Assembly: GCA_947652115.1 (NCBI GenBank)
Contig: OX393569.1
Span: forward strand, 7,799,050-7,863,049
Direction: 5' to 3'
From: Blastomussa wellsi
Lineage: Eukaryota; Cnidaria; Anthozoa; Scleractinia; Plerogyridae
Length of the DNA: 64,000 nt
The notes beneath the pieces are model-generated. The model was not told the origin of the DNA, did no database searches, and saw only the letters and a program-made list of their open reading frames with translations. Positions 36,211 to 48,871 of the stretch are shown here, one piece after another. Position numbers and translations under genes: made by a program. Every line of letters starts with the position of its first letter. The first letter of the stretch is position 1.

Positions 36211-39200
36211 CTACTGGCTTTTCTTTGCCTCGCCGTTGACTTCTTCGCTGCTTTCCGCTTGTTTCTCTCCGCTCTCCTTTTTATCTTTTTCGGGATTATC
36301 CTCGTACCTGCGATGTAAAAGATATACAACATTGATTACCATCGTTCGGTGCAAAATTAAGTAGGCGGGAGTAGCATAAATATTATTTCAAATAAAGAGC
36401 GTTTTCAGTTGATATGATGGTACGGAGGTCTTGAAGGGTAAACAGGATTGGCTGAGAAAACAAAATAACAAATAACACAAACTATGGCCGTAGCCCTGAA
36501 AACAATAGAGATGCGTGACACAGCGAGCAAATGGAATTACAGGTTCTAAAGAGCTGCGCGGTCTGGTCATATTGGTCACCAGCCATGTTGGTGTATCAAA
36601 CTACTCATCCGGAAGTTGAACTATATTTTCATGCAAACATCGTCTTTTGCTTCAGTAATCCAATATGGAAAAACTAAATCTCCTCCAAAAAGATTATAAA
36701 ACTATCGTTCGTGACAACCCACAACAATTTTAAGTAACTCCTCTACAATATTTGACTTCTCATCTTTCGAAAAAGATTGCTTGGAACATTTTGCATCAAC
36801 GTTGATCTTGTAAAATTAGCTTCCAACTTTCAAGATAAAGCCTGTCGCCGAAGGAAGCATAACCTTTAAATTGTATTAAATCCAACATGTAGACAAACTT
36901 AATATATCAATAAAACTCACTTGAAAAGCTCTGAAATTTCTCCTCTAATGAGAGCCAGTGCGATCGGGGTCCCTAGACACGCAGGCACCAAATACAGTAG
37001 GGCAGGTTGAGCAGCCTTGAAAGTGTGCATCACCAAAACGGTCAGTACCAGGCCCAAGAAATAAGCAATGAAGGCAGAGTAGAAATATACACGACTGGCC
37101 TTGTCTTTCTTGCTGCTGTCGAAAAAGAAATGATGAGAAAGCGTGTCCTGCACAAAAACCCTCTACTACATGTATATAACTGCATGTGCAACAAAACCTG
37201 TAAAAACACATTCTCGTTCCCTGATACCACGATTCGTTTTGGTCAGCACCAAGGAATCAAGACCTCTGGCCGCAACCTCTGTAGCCTGTTCCAGGCTCTC
37301 AGACAGTGGAGCATGCAAAGAAAAGATACGAAAGAGCGAATAGGTGGGTCCCAGCCTCACCTCCTCGCTCTTCCACTCGCTTCGCTCGCGTATCCTTTCT
37401 TCGTGTGTCCCACTATCTGAAAGCTTGGGACATACTAGGAAAGATCCAATTTGAAGTCCAAAACTATCGGACTTCTGGTTGAACTGTGCAGGCCTAGCTT
37501 TCAAAAGCTTGACCTAACAAACTCTGTGGTATTAATTTTTACTTCAGGCTATTTTTTAATGTCTTGAAAACTAATCAAAATCGATCTTGTAAGAGAACTT
37601 TTGAAAGTAGCTCGTTTGAAGATGTGTGCTACTAACCTCTGATCAAACCTCAACAGAAGTGCAATAAATATTCCTGCACGAGAAAAAAAAATACATAAAA
37701 TCAAACGTAGATGCATATCACAACATACATGAACACAAACTACAAGTAATCGTAACTATTTACAAGACTGAAATACTTTTTCAAATGGGGATAAAAATAA
37801 CAATAAACAATAATATGTGAAATTTATATAGCGCCTTTTCACAAAGTCTCAGAGCGCTTTACAAAATGCTTTCAACTCAACTAAGTCATCACCAACCTCA
37901 TTACTACATGTAATACAGCATCGTACCTGGTATAACAATGTCTCCAAGCCCCAACATGGCAAAGTTGGATGCGGATAATCCCTTTTCCAGGAGATCCATT
38001 GGAAAAATCACTGCAAGTACACATGTACATGTACAGTATGTGAGGGATTACAACAGTCACACATGCTGTACAAAGGTACAAATATAATGCCTTGCGGAAT
38101 ATCGCCTGATTTTAGTCAACTCGGCCTACAGCCTCGTCGGCTAAGTATCAGGTTATATTCCGCATGATCTCGCAGGGTAATTGTTGCCCATATATGGTCA
38201 AGAAACTACTGTTATCAGTCATCTGTACTTGACAGATGTCCTGTGATATACATGTACATTAAGTGATAATTCTTGCGAAGTGCCACATGTAATGGCACCT
38301 TTTCTAGCTGTAAAATGTGCTTTGTTGACAATTTGTTGAATAATAAAACAATTACTCTGCTCAATTGTGCAGAATATCCTCTGATTTTAGCCAATGTGGC
38401 CTACGGCCTCATCAACTAAGTATATCATGTGATATTCTGCGTGAATTTGTGAACGTACTGTACTTCAGTAGCATCTGAATTACAAGTAAACATGTCAAGT
38501 GAGGCCTTAAGCTGCCTTGTTTTATTCCTTATAGCAAATACAGAGTAGATTAATGCTCCACCTGACCCATTAATTTGAGAGTCAGACGTTGATCCTTACA
38601 GTGGTCAGGATCTCCAATGTAATTTCAGTGATGCTTGGCTAATATTACTTTGTGGTACATGTACAGGTTCATGTACTTAATCAAGGTTGGGTGAACTGAG
38701 TGTTGCATCCACCCACAATGGGCCTTAAGCTCACAGCGGCCATGTTGAGTCCCGAGGGATTGAAAACTTTTGTTCTGCCACACGGAAACTTGTTCCCAAA
38801 CATTTCAACTCGAGGTTCGCGGTGCAAAATCTATTGTCTATGGCCGACATGGCCACCATGTGAATAAGGTGGATAAAGAAGACACGTGTACATGCAGCAT
38901 AAAGTTCAGGAAGTTGGGCGAGGGGCGAAAAGGAGCAAATGATTCTAGCATAATGACAAATAGATCAGACTTGTCCCGGGATGAAAATACAATCTTGACT
39001 AATGCAAATACAGCACAAACAAAGAGAATTTCTTATCACTAGCAATATAAAATAATTTATACATGTACACTGTAAAACAGAGCTAAGGGAATCATTAATT
39101 TGTACACCTGGAGCTTACATTTGATTGGTGCCTCAAAAGACTTGGCAACAGTTACCATAACGTCTGTTCCAAACACCTGAAAAATTATTCAGTGTGAATC

Positions 39201-42200
39201 AACACACTTAACAATAATTCAACTAACACCCAGTTCAGACGCCTTAAAATGTCACATGACCTAATTTAATGAGGTTCATTTACTTTTTACAGCGTCTGAA
39301 TAAATAATTATTGAGAATGGATGATTGAATTCAGTTCAGCTCAGCTGCTCTTTCCACCTGGCTCAGGCTCGCCACTGAAATAAGTTTGGCTGACCTAAAT
39401 CATTTAAGCTTGCCATTGTAGATCTTGAAAGGGGGCTGCTTGAAAATATTAGGAGGGTGTAGAGATCCTTTAACACATTCAAATTTAATATTAACAATCA
39501 TAGCATTAATAGTAAGTACTGACCCAAAATATGTCATAGACAAAGAGTCCTCCCAAAAGAATACAGCCAGTTGTTACTGTGTTCAAGTGAAGCAGCTCAA
39601 CTCCATTGAGGGAGAATGCCAAGCCAAATATATTGTTGGCAATCCAGTGCTAGAGGGAGAAAATAAAAAAAACAAAAAAACAAAATAGAGTTACAGAATC
39701 CAGTATAGAAAAGTAGAATAGTGTCATTCAGTCAACTCACTATTGCAACTCAATTATTTACGCGAGGGTCTGAATAGCACAGGATGTGTTAAAATAGCCA
39801 ATCAGAGTGCACCAACAGCACAAACCACTGTTTTACATGTACTATCCTAAAATAGCGCTACAAATAGTAAGACTAAAATAGTACTGCATTATCAAAATTG
39901 CTCATCTGGCAACCTGTGCCACATCATGTGCCATCCAGGAAGAACGGCAAGTATAAACTTTTGCAGTCAGAATAAATGTATCTCACCTTCTTCCATAAAT
40001 ACCACACTCCCAAAGCAGATGAGATGGCAAGGCAAAGCAAGTCTATTCTGTCAAACTCATAGTTAACAATTTCTGCAAGAAGAGAAAGAAAAAAAATCAC
40101 ACTACGAGTTACAGTAGTACATGATTGTAGCTACAATATTGAACAAAAGAAGAATGTTAATGTCACTGTAATATATTCAAGGAAATCAGCTACAGTATTC
40201 TCAAGTTTTACAAGCCTCCAAAGACAAGTTGTGAATAGAATTAGAGCTGATCATACAGAATCGAACATTACATGTACATGCATGTAAAAACATGTATGTT
40301 CCCATTTATTCAGTGATCCTCGTTTCTCTCAAGATTTTATGTACTGTAGTAGCATAAAGTAACTTACTGTACAGTAACCTTCAATAGGTGTAGGTGTGGA
40401 GCTCTCAACTGGAAGTTCTCTAAGTGAATTATAATTTTTGTACATCCAAAATACTGCTCGAATGTATAACTAACCTCTTACTAACCAAGCGCGATGGCCG
40501 TACTGGGGACTAATGGCCCGAGGTGGCGGCAGTACAGACCAAGCGCAGCGAGGTCTGTACAAAAGTGACCGAGGGCCAATATTCTCCAGTACGGCTGAAG
40601 CAAGCTACAACCATGGACGAAAGTGTTGATACATTTGAGCAAAACAGACGCTTTCTATCGGCGTCCTTCTGTAACTGAAAAACTCACGTTTCTGTCGATA
40701 GCAAAACCCCCCTGTCCCCCTTTCCAATGTTGAGATACACTCCGTGGACACTGCCACGTGGTTACAACATTGAAAAGGGGAGAGGGGGTCGAAATGTAAA
40801 AACTGGAGATGGAAAAACTCAAACGTTCAACAAAACAGGTATTTTTTTCGGGGAGTGTCAACTGCTTCTGTCCATGATTGTAGGTTAGTAAGTAGTTTAT
40901 TGTATGGCACTTTGGCCATGCGTGCTTTTTACATGTAAAAACGTACTTTCTGTGACTTGATATTAGAGGTTTTCCGCTGTAGCGAGTTTTCATCCCACAA
41001 ACAACTCAGAAAGAACAAACTACATGTACCATGATTTTGGAAACATTTTTTCTTTAAATTAGAGTATTTTTATCGGTTTTCTTTCTGCAGTTCTAGTTGC
41101 AAGTTTTAAATTATCCAACTTTAGAAAAATATGTGGCTTAGGACCGTTTCTATGGAAAGAACCAGTCAGAACGATCAGATTTTCCTTGCCATATAATAAA
41201 AATTATGAATACAATTGCAGCTGTGCACCTATCAGTTTGGACACAGCATTACTATCAGTTGTGTGTACATTCATCTTTACCTCATTGCCACATTGACACT
41301 GTACATCAAGATAAAGATGAATCATAGCCAACCACACCCTGACGTTTATAAGCAATTATAAATAATTTACATTATTATGTGGCCATGTCTAAAAATAACA
41401 TGGTACTGAATTCACAATAATTTTGATTGGCTAAAATCAGTATTGACTGTAGTCTAGATCTTCCCATCGAGGACAATCATCTAGATCTAGATTGGTTATT
41501 TTTGCACTGAGAAAGTTACAAAGTATAATACAAAAACATTGTTATCTGACTTTTTTATTTTCAAAGTACTTACTGTAAAGGCCAAAAAGGTTACGAGAAA
41601 AAAAGCAAAGAGAATGAACAAGCTTAATTATTTAATTGGCAAATTTACCAGTAAGTTACATGTAAGCCCATCGCCACTCATAAGCAAAATGTCCATGAGT
41701 ACGAACCGGGCACGTAATAAATATCTTACTAATCCAGCTTAGTCAGTGTGTATGGGACAATCTTGACCTTGGTCAAGAGAACAGACCTCACTGTGTTTGG
41801 ACTGTGCTCGTGACCTCGTTCAAGATTCTCATCTCCTGCTCAGTGAGTAACATAGTGTAAGTAATGCTGGTAGTACTGTTTTTGCAGTAATACTAATAAT
41901 ATAATTATTTTAAATGAATAGAGCAATATACAGTATGTACATGTACAGTAAAACAGCCAATGCACCTGATTTCTTGTCACCCTTGCCCTCTGTGAGATCA
42001 AGAGTATAGGTCTTGTTTGGAAATGCTGCTGGCAACACAAGCTCGACATTTGGTCTGAAGAGAGTCAAAGAACAGCGCATTGTAAACCAAGAAGTTCTCA
42101 AGTTTTATTTGCAAGTAGAGTTTTATGTCTATTTGCATATTCTGCAAGTCAGAGTACAATTTAAACATACTGTATTTCTAATTCACTACAATATTACTAC

Positions 42201-45200
42201 ATGTACCAATTTCTTAAACCAATTTCATGTTGCTTGGCTGTTCAAGTAAAAAACGATTAAGTGTACCTTATCGTCTGTATTAATGCAATACATAAAATAA
42301 TGTACATGATAAACTGATTTGATTGTTACCTGAGTAGATGTGTCACAGCCAAAATACCAAGACCAAAGAAATACAGAGTAAGAAGCAAGTTAATGTATTC
42401 CTTGCTGAACAACTGAAATGACAAAGTCAAAAAAGGTACATTAAAATTTATCAAGTACATCAATAGCACATTTTGTGGTTAAAATATTTGATTAAGTGAA
42501 AAATGGGGTACATGAATGGATCCAGCATGTCAAATTCAGAAAAAATGCAAAGTTTCATGGAGATTTGATTCAAACTTGATAAAAGATAAAGATTTTTGCA
42601 ATATTAAGAAATGATTGTATGGTATGCGAACAGTGTGTACCCACAGGTCAGGATGAGAGTGTTCACACTTAATTCAATGTAGATCTACATGCATGTATAC
42701 ATGTATCAATCTAAAAAATCCACTTTCTAAATTTAACCCTTTTTGATAAAAGGAAAAACTGTCAGAGGCTTGCCACATCTGTGAAATAGTGAAATTTATT
42801 GACATTGATTGACACAAAAATTTAATTAAAAAATGATTATAACAATTGTAGATTGATAAAAGCAGCTTCTAGACAAATGCACAATAGACCCTTCTCCAAA
42901 ATGGCGGCCGAAACTTCAAATAAGTTAAAATTAAAATCGTATACCAGCACTAGAAAGAACACCTTTACTTCAGTAACCCTGCAAAGTTTCAGCATTTCAG
43001 GTGTAATATCAGCTGAAAAAATGTAGGTTGAAAATTGAAAAATTTACAAACGCTTGTATGACTGGGGGTATGCTGAAACTTTGCAGGGTTACTAAACTAA
43101 AGGTGTTCTTTCTAGTGCTGGTATACGTTTTTAATTTTTACTTATTTGAAGTTTCGGCCGCCATTTTGGAGAAGGGTCTATTAGTTGGCACTGTAGCAAC
43201 TGAAGCAGGGCTGCAGATACCAGTGGGACGTCGGGCAATGGCCGACCAAAATTTACCAATGTCCAATGAAATCTCAAGTGCTGTTGGACAGAATGTCCGG
43301 ACACTTTTTTCTCCTTCCAGTGCAAACGTCAACGTTTTGCTTTGGCAATGCTTTATCAAGGAGTTTTGAAATATGAAGTCCAACTTCACTACAGTTTTGT
43401 CCGATGAAAATGACGACTTACCGGTAGTCGGACACATGTCCTTTCACATGAAATAAAAATTTAATCGCAGCCCTGCGAAGCATTGCTTTTTGTTTTTGCT
43501 TCTAGTGCCATTGAAAATTTGGAGTCTGAATAAAAAGTACACGTAATGAAATCTGGGGAAGGGGGAGTACACAACACGTTGCAGCTTCTACATGGTGTGA
43601 ATTGCATATTTAAACATTTTTTATGTCCATGTTCAGTGGACAAAAGGCTCCGTGATTGAATAATCTAAGCAACCAAATGGTTGTTGAGGAATGTGTAAAT
43701 TTACCATGCTGACACACGTTGAAAGTGGTGGCACTCTAATTAGATTATTACTAACAATATACATGTATGCTTGATGTTTTATTAAAACACAGGATTTTTT
43801 CCCATTTATATTACACGTTAGTTATACATTACATACTAGCTGCATGTAATCAAAAATACAATGTAGCCAAGCAAACCTTAGATATACAGTATTGCTGTTT
43901 TTTTCCTTGATGAGGAAATAATCTGCATGTTCATGTAGCTTCCATCCTTTCGGTTTCATTGTTTCAGGGTTGCTTAAGGAGGCTCAAAAGAATTTCTCAC
44001 TATTGTAGTGCTTGTAAAACGAAGCAGGATTACAGAAAAGTGCTTAAGATCAATCGGGCAAAGTATGAATAGATTTAAAACTCAGTTGTTGGGCAATACA
44101 TTAATAATGTTAATGATGTCATAGCAGTTACCATGGCAACACCCCGCCAGTGACAAAAGAACTCCAAAATTTCAGTTTTTGGCAATTATCTTTAAAACTA
44201 AGTCAGTGACCTGCCATTTTTATTTCATTATTTAAAAGCTCCCTTAATTCTACATCTTGCCTGCCAATATTAAAAACAATTATCTAGTGGAAATTTAATA
44301 ATATTATATTGAAATAGGCATTTTATGAAATTATGGCAAGAAATTCCACTAGATAATTTTTGCCCAAACTTTTCTATTTGAACCAGCGTATTGATTGTTA
44401 ATCGCATGCAAAAATCAAGGTACATGTAGGTCACCGAGTTAATTTTTGAGATAAAAAGAAATGTTTCTCGCACATGTCATTTCCGGTTTTGCGAATTTCA
44501 GATGTAGCGCGCACATCTTTGATGGAAATTTGGATCCAAAGCTGAAGCGAGCTATGAAAGCTCGAACACGCGCGGCTGAAAACCCTTTCGAGCTTCCTTA
44601 AAGTGTACTTACTTACCTTGAAAAAGATATAAAGGCCTAGAAGGGTGCAACTGGCGATGATTGGAAACATGGCAGCATCTTTTGATGTCATGCTTTCTGG
44701 TTGCTCACCAGACTTCTGCAAAGAAATTGTTACTTGTAAACATGTATAAAAGGTAAATTATAATGAAACAAAAATGGACCTTGATTACTATTGTCTAGTA
44801 AAGGGTTGCCAAGTTGAAAAAGAAGAACCAAACAGAGACCTTCTACCTTCATGACTGTATTTAAACAAATCTATAGGAAAATATGTGGGGTCGTGCCATG
44901 GTATCACTGGTTAGCAGTCGCTTGCCACTTACTGTGAGCCTACAATCTACATGTACATGTATACATCCAGCCGCTCTCTTGACCACAGGGTTTCAAAAAC
45001 CCGGCTTTACTAAGACCAACATTTAACAGCTTTCAATGGGCCTTAATCACACGGTGGCCATATACATGTAGGCCATAGACAATAGATTTCGTACCCCAAG
45101 CTTCGAGTTGAAATGTTTGGGAACGAGTTTCCCCGTGGCGAAACAAAAGTTTTCAATCCCTCGCGACTCAACATGGCCGCCGTGATTAAGGACTTCACGC

Positions 45201-47070
45201 TGATTGTTTGTGCGCATCGTTACTGCGCACAGAATTCGTCACGCCACGTCACCCATCGAGCGCACATGCTGAGGAAAAACAAAGGGCCAGAAGCCGTTTC
45301 ATAGCTTTGCTGGTAGTTTACTCTCTTTAATGGTCGGTGACCACTACTTTTTTTTCATGAACTGATTTTATTTACAATTCTCGGCAGATTATCAAAAAAT
45401 GAACAAAAAATCAATGTGGGAAGTTTAAAAGTTTTCAAGTTTTCTTCCCATAGAACATCGAATCCAGCCATCTTGCGGCTGTTAGGCGAGTGGAAATACT
45501 ACCAATACTACTAATACAATCTTTATTTCATCACGGGGTCACTTTCACTACAAGTGGTCTTCCAGTGAGCCGTAAAAATTAAGAACACTATTACATAAGT
45601 TACAACAATATCAACATTTGACAGAGATACGTTCATTTGAAAGAGATACGTTCATTTCAAACATTTATTTGGAATATTTTTGTGCTTACAGACACTGTAG
45701 CCTTATCCGGTAACGAAGCACGAGTTTTCAGATTTAGGGTGTTCTTCTGGGCATTTTATCTCCAAAACAAAGTAGGTGAACCCCAATTTGGCATTTCTGA
45801 CATCAGTTACTCATTATCTTACAGTGATGAGAGTTTGAGAAAAAAAATGATAGAAATTTTTTGCGCGAACGTCCTTAAGGCCCATTAGTCCAAGCGCGGG
45901 TCGTTCTTGTTTGCCATTATGATGTAACAAAGCAAATTTCTTCATATGATTTATCTCGACTTCGAATTTTTTTCTTGACTTTTTAATTGGACTTCGCTTA
46001 TATTTTCGACTTCGAAATTTTAATTCCTTAAAAAATTCTCAAGTACAATTTATTTTCTCAACCTCTCATTTTTGTTATTGTGATAGACTTTTAGCATTTT
46101 TGACTTAGTATTTATACAATTGGGGTCATTTATACGTTTTGTAAGAAATGTTATGTTTTTGATTCATATTTTATGATATGAATATTTTGTCTGCAACGAA
46201 AGGCCATAAGACACACTAAAACAAACAAACAAAGACATCTTGAGTGATGTCCCAGCCATCACACTAACCATGCTTAAGCTTTTCACTAGACATTTAAGTC
46301 CAATCAAGGCTGTGCTAGCTCAGAAAAATTACAAGGGGCCAGCATTAAAGCTTATATGAAAAAAGTCAGTTTAACTGGCGCCTAAAGGCAAAAGCTAGTC
46401 GCCTTAGGCACCTGGGTGCCCTTAGAGCACAGGCCTTAAAACAAAAACGAAAAAACTATACACGTACAGGTATGCTAAAATGTTTAACTGGAACGCAATT
46501 TACGGTAGTTAACTTCGCGGAACTGATCAACAACAAAAGTTTGTTGATAGCACAAGGGAAGCGAAAATGTCTGTTTATGACTGATGTAAAAAAAACGTCC
46601 TTCATTTATAACGATCCTAGAATAATCAGTATGAACCGGCAATGATTTCTGGAAATCGATCGTCACGTTCAATTCACCCACGCGAAAGACTGAGAAAAAA
46701 GTAAAATTAAACTCAATGTGTAAACGTCTTCAAATCTAAAGCTCTTGACTCGATCAAGCTACTAAAGCAGAATTCTGGTGAACAAATTTGTACCTAGAAG
46801 AGTTTTCTAAGAGAACACAAACGGTAAACCAATCCGCAAAGCAACAATTCAATAAATGCTAAAAAATTAACAGCAAACCTTCTGTTCAATGAGATACTTG
46901 ACAGAGCGAAAGGAACCAAAAAATATTGGTAAAAGCGCCATCAAAACCAAACTAGAATACGCCACAAACAGTCCCTCGGGTGTTGCCGCGGCCCTACCAG
47001 TAGCATTTTTGGCCGTTTCGTTTACAACCGCCGATAAATTCGCCACAGTTTCGTTCACTGATTCCGCCAT
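36211..47070 (-). CDS. HM13: Signal peptide peptidase (minor histocompatibility antigen H13 homolog)
   Basis: An intramembrane aspartyl protease of the ER that cleaves leftover signal peptides. Eleven coding exons on the minus strand: 46879-47070, 44617-44715, 42330-42412, 41966-42054, 39987-40072, 39524-39649, 39119-39176, 37927-38010, 37637-37673, 36921-37115, 36211-36307. Lengths sum to 1146 nt (381 residues), each border has AG/GT, and all phases join. Exon 1 encodes N-glycosylation-type NET/NAT sites and a first membrane span (SSLVLMALLPIFFG). The catalytic YD is in exon 6 (VYDIFW), GLGD in exon 8 (AMLGLGDIVIPG) and the PAL motif in exon 10 (QPALLYLVP). The protein ends KKSQ, a KKxx ER-retrieval signal. 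Length is close to the vertebrate protein. Exon 10 has a tandem CAGCAG acceptor. Confidence 0.96.
37262..37433. mobile_element. MITE in HM13 intron 9
   Basis: Inverted ends GTTCCAGGCTCTCAGACAGTGG and CCCACTATCTGAAAGCTTGGGAC enclose GAAAGAGCGA/TCGCTCTTCC words. A non-autonomous DNA element in the intron between exons 9 and 10. Confidence 0.55.
38092..38163. repeat. Foldback repeat in HM13 intron, copy 1
   Basis: TTGCGGAATATCGCCTGATTT is mirrored by the end ATCAGGTTATATTCCGCA. A related copy lies at 38369-38443, about 280 bp away in the same intron. Confidence 0.55.
38369..38443. repeat. Foldback repeat in HM13 intron, copy 2
   Basis: TGCAGAATATCCTCTGATTTTAGCCAA opens and GTGATATTCTGCG closes this diverged copy of the repeat at 38092. 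Confidence 0.5.
38723..38869. mobile_element. MITE family A, copy 2 (HM13 intron)
   Basis: CCTTAAGCTCACAGCGGCCATGTTG... with the same interior as 21005-21138 (GAGTCCCGAGGGATTGAAAAC, CAAACATTTCAACTCG). Confidence 0.65.
42893..43182. mobile_element. Foldback MITE in HM13 intron 2
   Basis: 290 bp. AATAGACCCTTCTCCAAAAT is mirrored by ATTTTGGAGAAGGGTCTATT. The arms (over 100 bp) stay similar inwards, including AAGTTTCAGCAT / ATGCTGAAACTT. Confidence 0.8.
45041..45191. mobile_element. MITE family A, copy 3 (HM13 intron 1)
   Basis: CCTTAATCACACGGTGGCCAT is mirrored by ATGGCCGCCGTGATTAAGG. The interior is the reverse complement of the copies at 21005 and 38723. Confidence 0.7.
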
Positions 47071-47431
47071 CTTGACTCTTTCGATGTTCTTTTGTTCAAG
47101 GAAGAGACCGGCCGTCCCAGAGTTCCTTGCTGGCTTAGCATCCACGACTGTTAACTTTCCAATGGTCGAAATACACGTTGCTTTCCGCGCGAACAAATTT
47201 CACCTGCTGCATGTCACAAAAAATTCATGCTCTTGTTTCTTTCTCCTCTTTGGAGTGGCACGTTTTATTTTTGGCATTTTTAACAATAAATCTTCCGGTA
47301 TACAGTTTCCCGATCTTTCCTGTGGATTTTAATTGTAATATCCCGTGGTGTTTTCTTTCACATACAGTCTGAAAATGGCTGTTGCCAAACAAAGTTGCAA
47401 TTAAAATAATTTCGTTTTTGTAGCAATGTGT

Positions 47432-47507
47432 GGTTTCATAGCTCAGTTGGCAGAGTATCGCACCGGTATCGTGAAGATTAGGGGTTCGAATTCCATTGAT
47501 CGAAGCC
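47432..47507 (+). repeat. tRNA-like sequence, probably tRNA-derived repeat
   Basis: GGTTTCATAGCTCAGTTGGC carries an A-box and GGTTCGAATTCC a B-box, and the ends GGTTTC/GAAGCC can pair. The anticodon arm cannot be drawn as a normal 5-bp stem with 7-nt loop, so a working tRNA is unlikely. It more likely derives from a tRNA-related SINE. Confidence 0.45.
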
Positions 47508-47710
47508 CTGAATTTTTTATTCAATTGCTTAAATTTCTCACTTTCATCTGCATATCCGCACTTCACATATGAATTCTTTATGTGCTTTTAATACGTAATT
47601 TCATTTTTCTTTAGCAGTTTCCGTCTAATTCAGTAGTGTGAAATAGCCGTTTCACTTTCGAAATATCCGATTATCACAAAAAGGCATAAACTTATCAGGC
47701 GAAAACTAAA

Positions 47711-48042
47711 ATTCTTTCTTTGTTAGAATTATCAAACCTTGGAACGATCTTCCAAGTAATGTATTCAATTTTCATGATAGTCCTAATGTTAGCAAGTTTA
47801 AGATTGAAGAATCATATGAATATTTATTGCATGGGCATTTTATATTTATATTTATTAATGATATTTATCTGTTACTTATCTGATTTTTACATATTTTTAT
47901 TAACCAGTTTTTATAGTGACCTCGAATGATTTTATATCTTTTCTTTAGGAGATCCTTAATATAGGGCTAACCTCTGGGTTTCCTTTCTCTCGATAACTAC
48001 GTATTTGTACGTTATTTTGAAATAAAGTATTGTATTGTATTG
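47711..48042 (+). pseudogene. LINE 3' end fragment with (TATTG)n tail
   Basis: An open stretch from about 47726 encodes an R-I-I-K-P-W-N-D-L-P pattern followed by K-F-K-I-E-E, typical of the last residues of non-LTR reverse transcriptases. The 3' UTR follows and ends AAATAAAG(TATTG)n. 5' truncated and dead. Confidence 0.6.
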
Positions 48043-48421
48043 CTCCTATAATTTTGGCTACTGGTGCGTACATTCTAAGTGCTCTCCTCGACAAAGTATA
48101 CAAAAAATACCAGTGTTTGTTCAGTTGTTATGTAGTTGACGCTGCTGTTCTGTGCAACTTACCGTGTTTGGAACCTTTCCATGTACATCTGGCGGATAGG
48201 AACTGGGTACAGAGAGGACAGACACCTGTTTTTTCGTCTTTCTTGGTCGTTAGACGATCTTCTTGTCTTCATAGTGTTATTACATACATACATACATATA
48301 TACATTTCATCATTGGCTTCCTGAAATAGAGACTGTGAAAGTAATAAGGGGAATTGTATGCCTCTGCATTTTCCATAAACGCGTAAGAAACTACGAACGA
48401 CATTTAACAGCTCTCAGTGGG

Positions 48422-48672
48422 CCTTAATCACACGGCAGCCATCGGGCCATATTGGTCATAGACAACAGATTTCGTACCCCGAGCCTCGAGTTGAAATATA
48501 ATTTGGTTTTATCGACTGGGTTGATAATGTAAATTGGCCACCGTAAAGAGATTCGAAAGCTGACGTTCCGAGCGTTAGCTATAGCCCTTCGTCGGAGCGG
48601 AACGAATTTCCGCGTGGCAAAACAAAAGTTTTCAATCCTTCTGGACTCAACATGACCGCCGTGTGATTAAGG
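48422..48672. mobile_element. MITE family A, copy 4, interrupted by a foldback element
   Basis: CCTTAATCACACGGCAGCCAT and GACCGCCGTGTGATTAAGG are the inverted ends. The middle is split by about 100 bp (48498-48599) related to the palindrome at 30953. Confidence 0.75.
48498..48599. mobile_element. Half foldback element nested in a MITE
   Basis: ATAATTTGGTTTTATCGACTG through GAGCGTTAGCTATAGCCC equals one arm of the 181-bp palindrome at 30953-31133, but the second arm is missing. Nesting shows it came after the host MITE. Confidence 0.75.
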
Positions 48673-48871
48673 CCCATTACTCCAAGCGCATGCAGTTCTC
48701 GTTTGCCATTATGACGTATAACAAAGCAAATTTCTTTAGAGCGCGCACATTTCTTAGCTATTATTGTGACGTCACAAGGAAAATTTATTTATCTCAAATC
48801 ATGGTGAATTGAAGGCAAGTGTAGATTACTTACTCTCGGTATCGTCCGTAAACTGTTGATTTTCTAATGCA

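Noticed and set aside
43028..43369. Plus-strand frame of 113 codons in HM13 intron 2
   Set aside because: It lies largely within a foldback MITE and has no domain or splice support.
47432..47507. Functional tRNA gene
   Set aside because: A- and B-boxes exist, but the anticodon arm does not form a normal stem and loop; more likely a SINE-related remnant.
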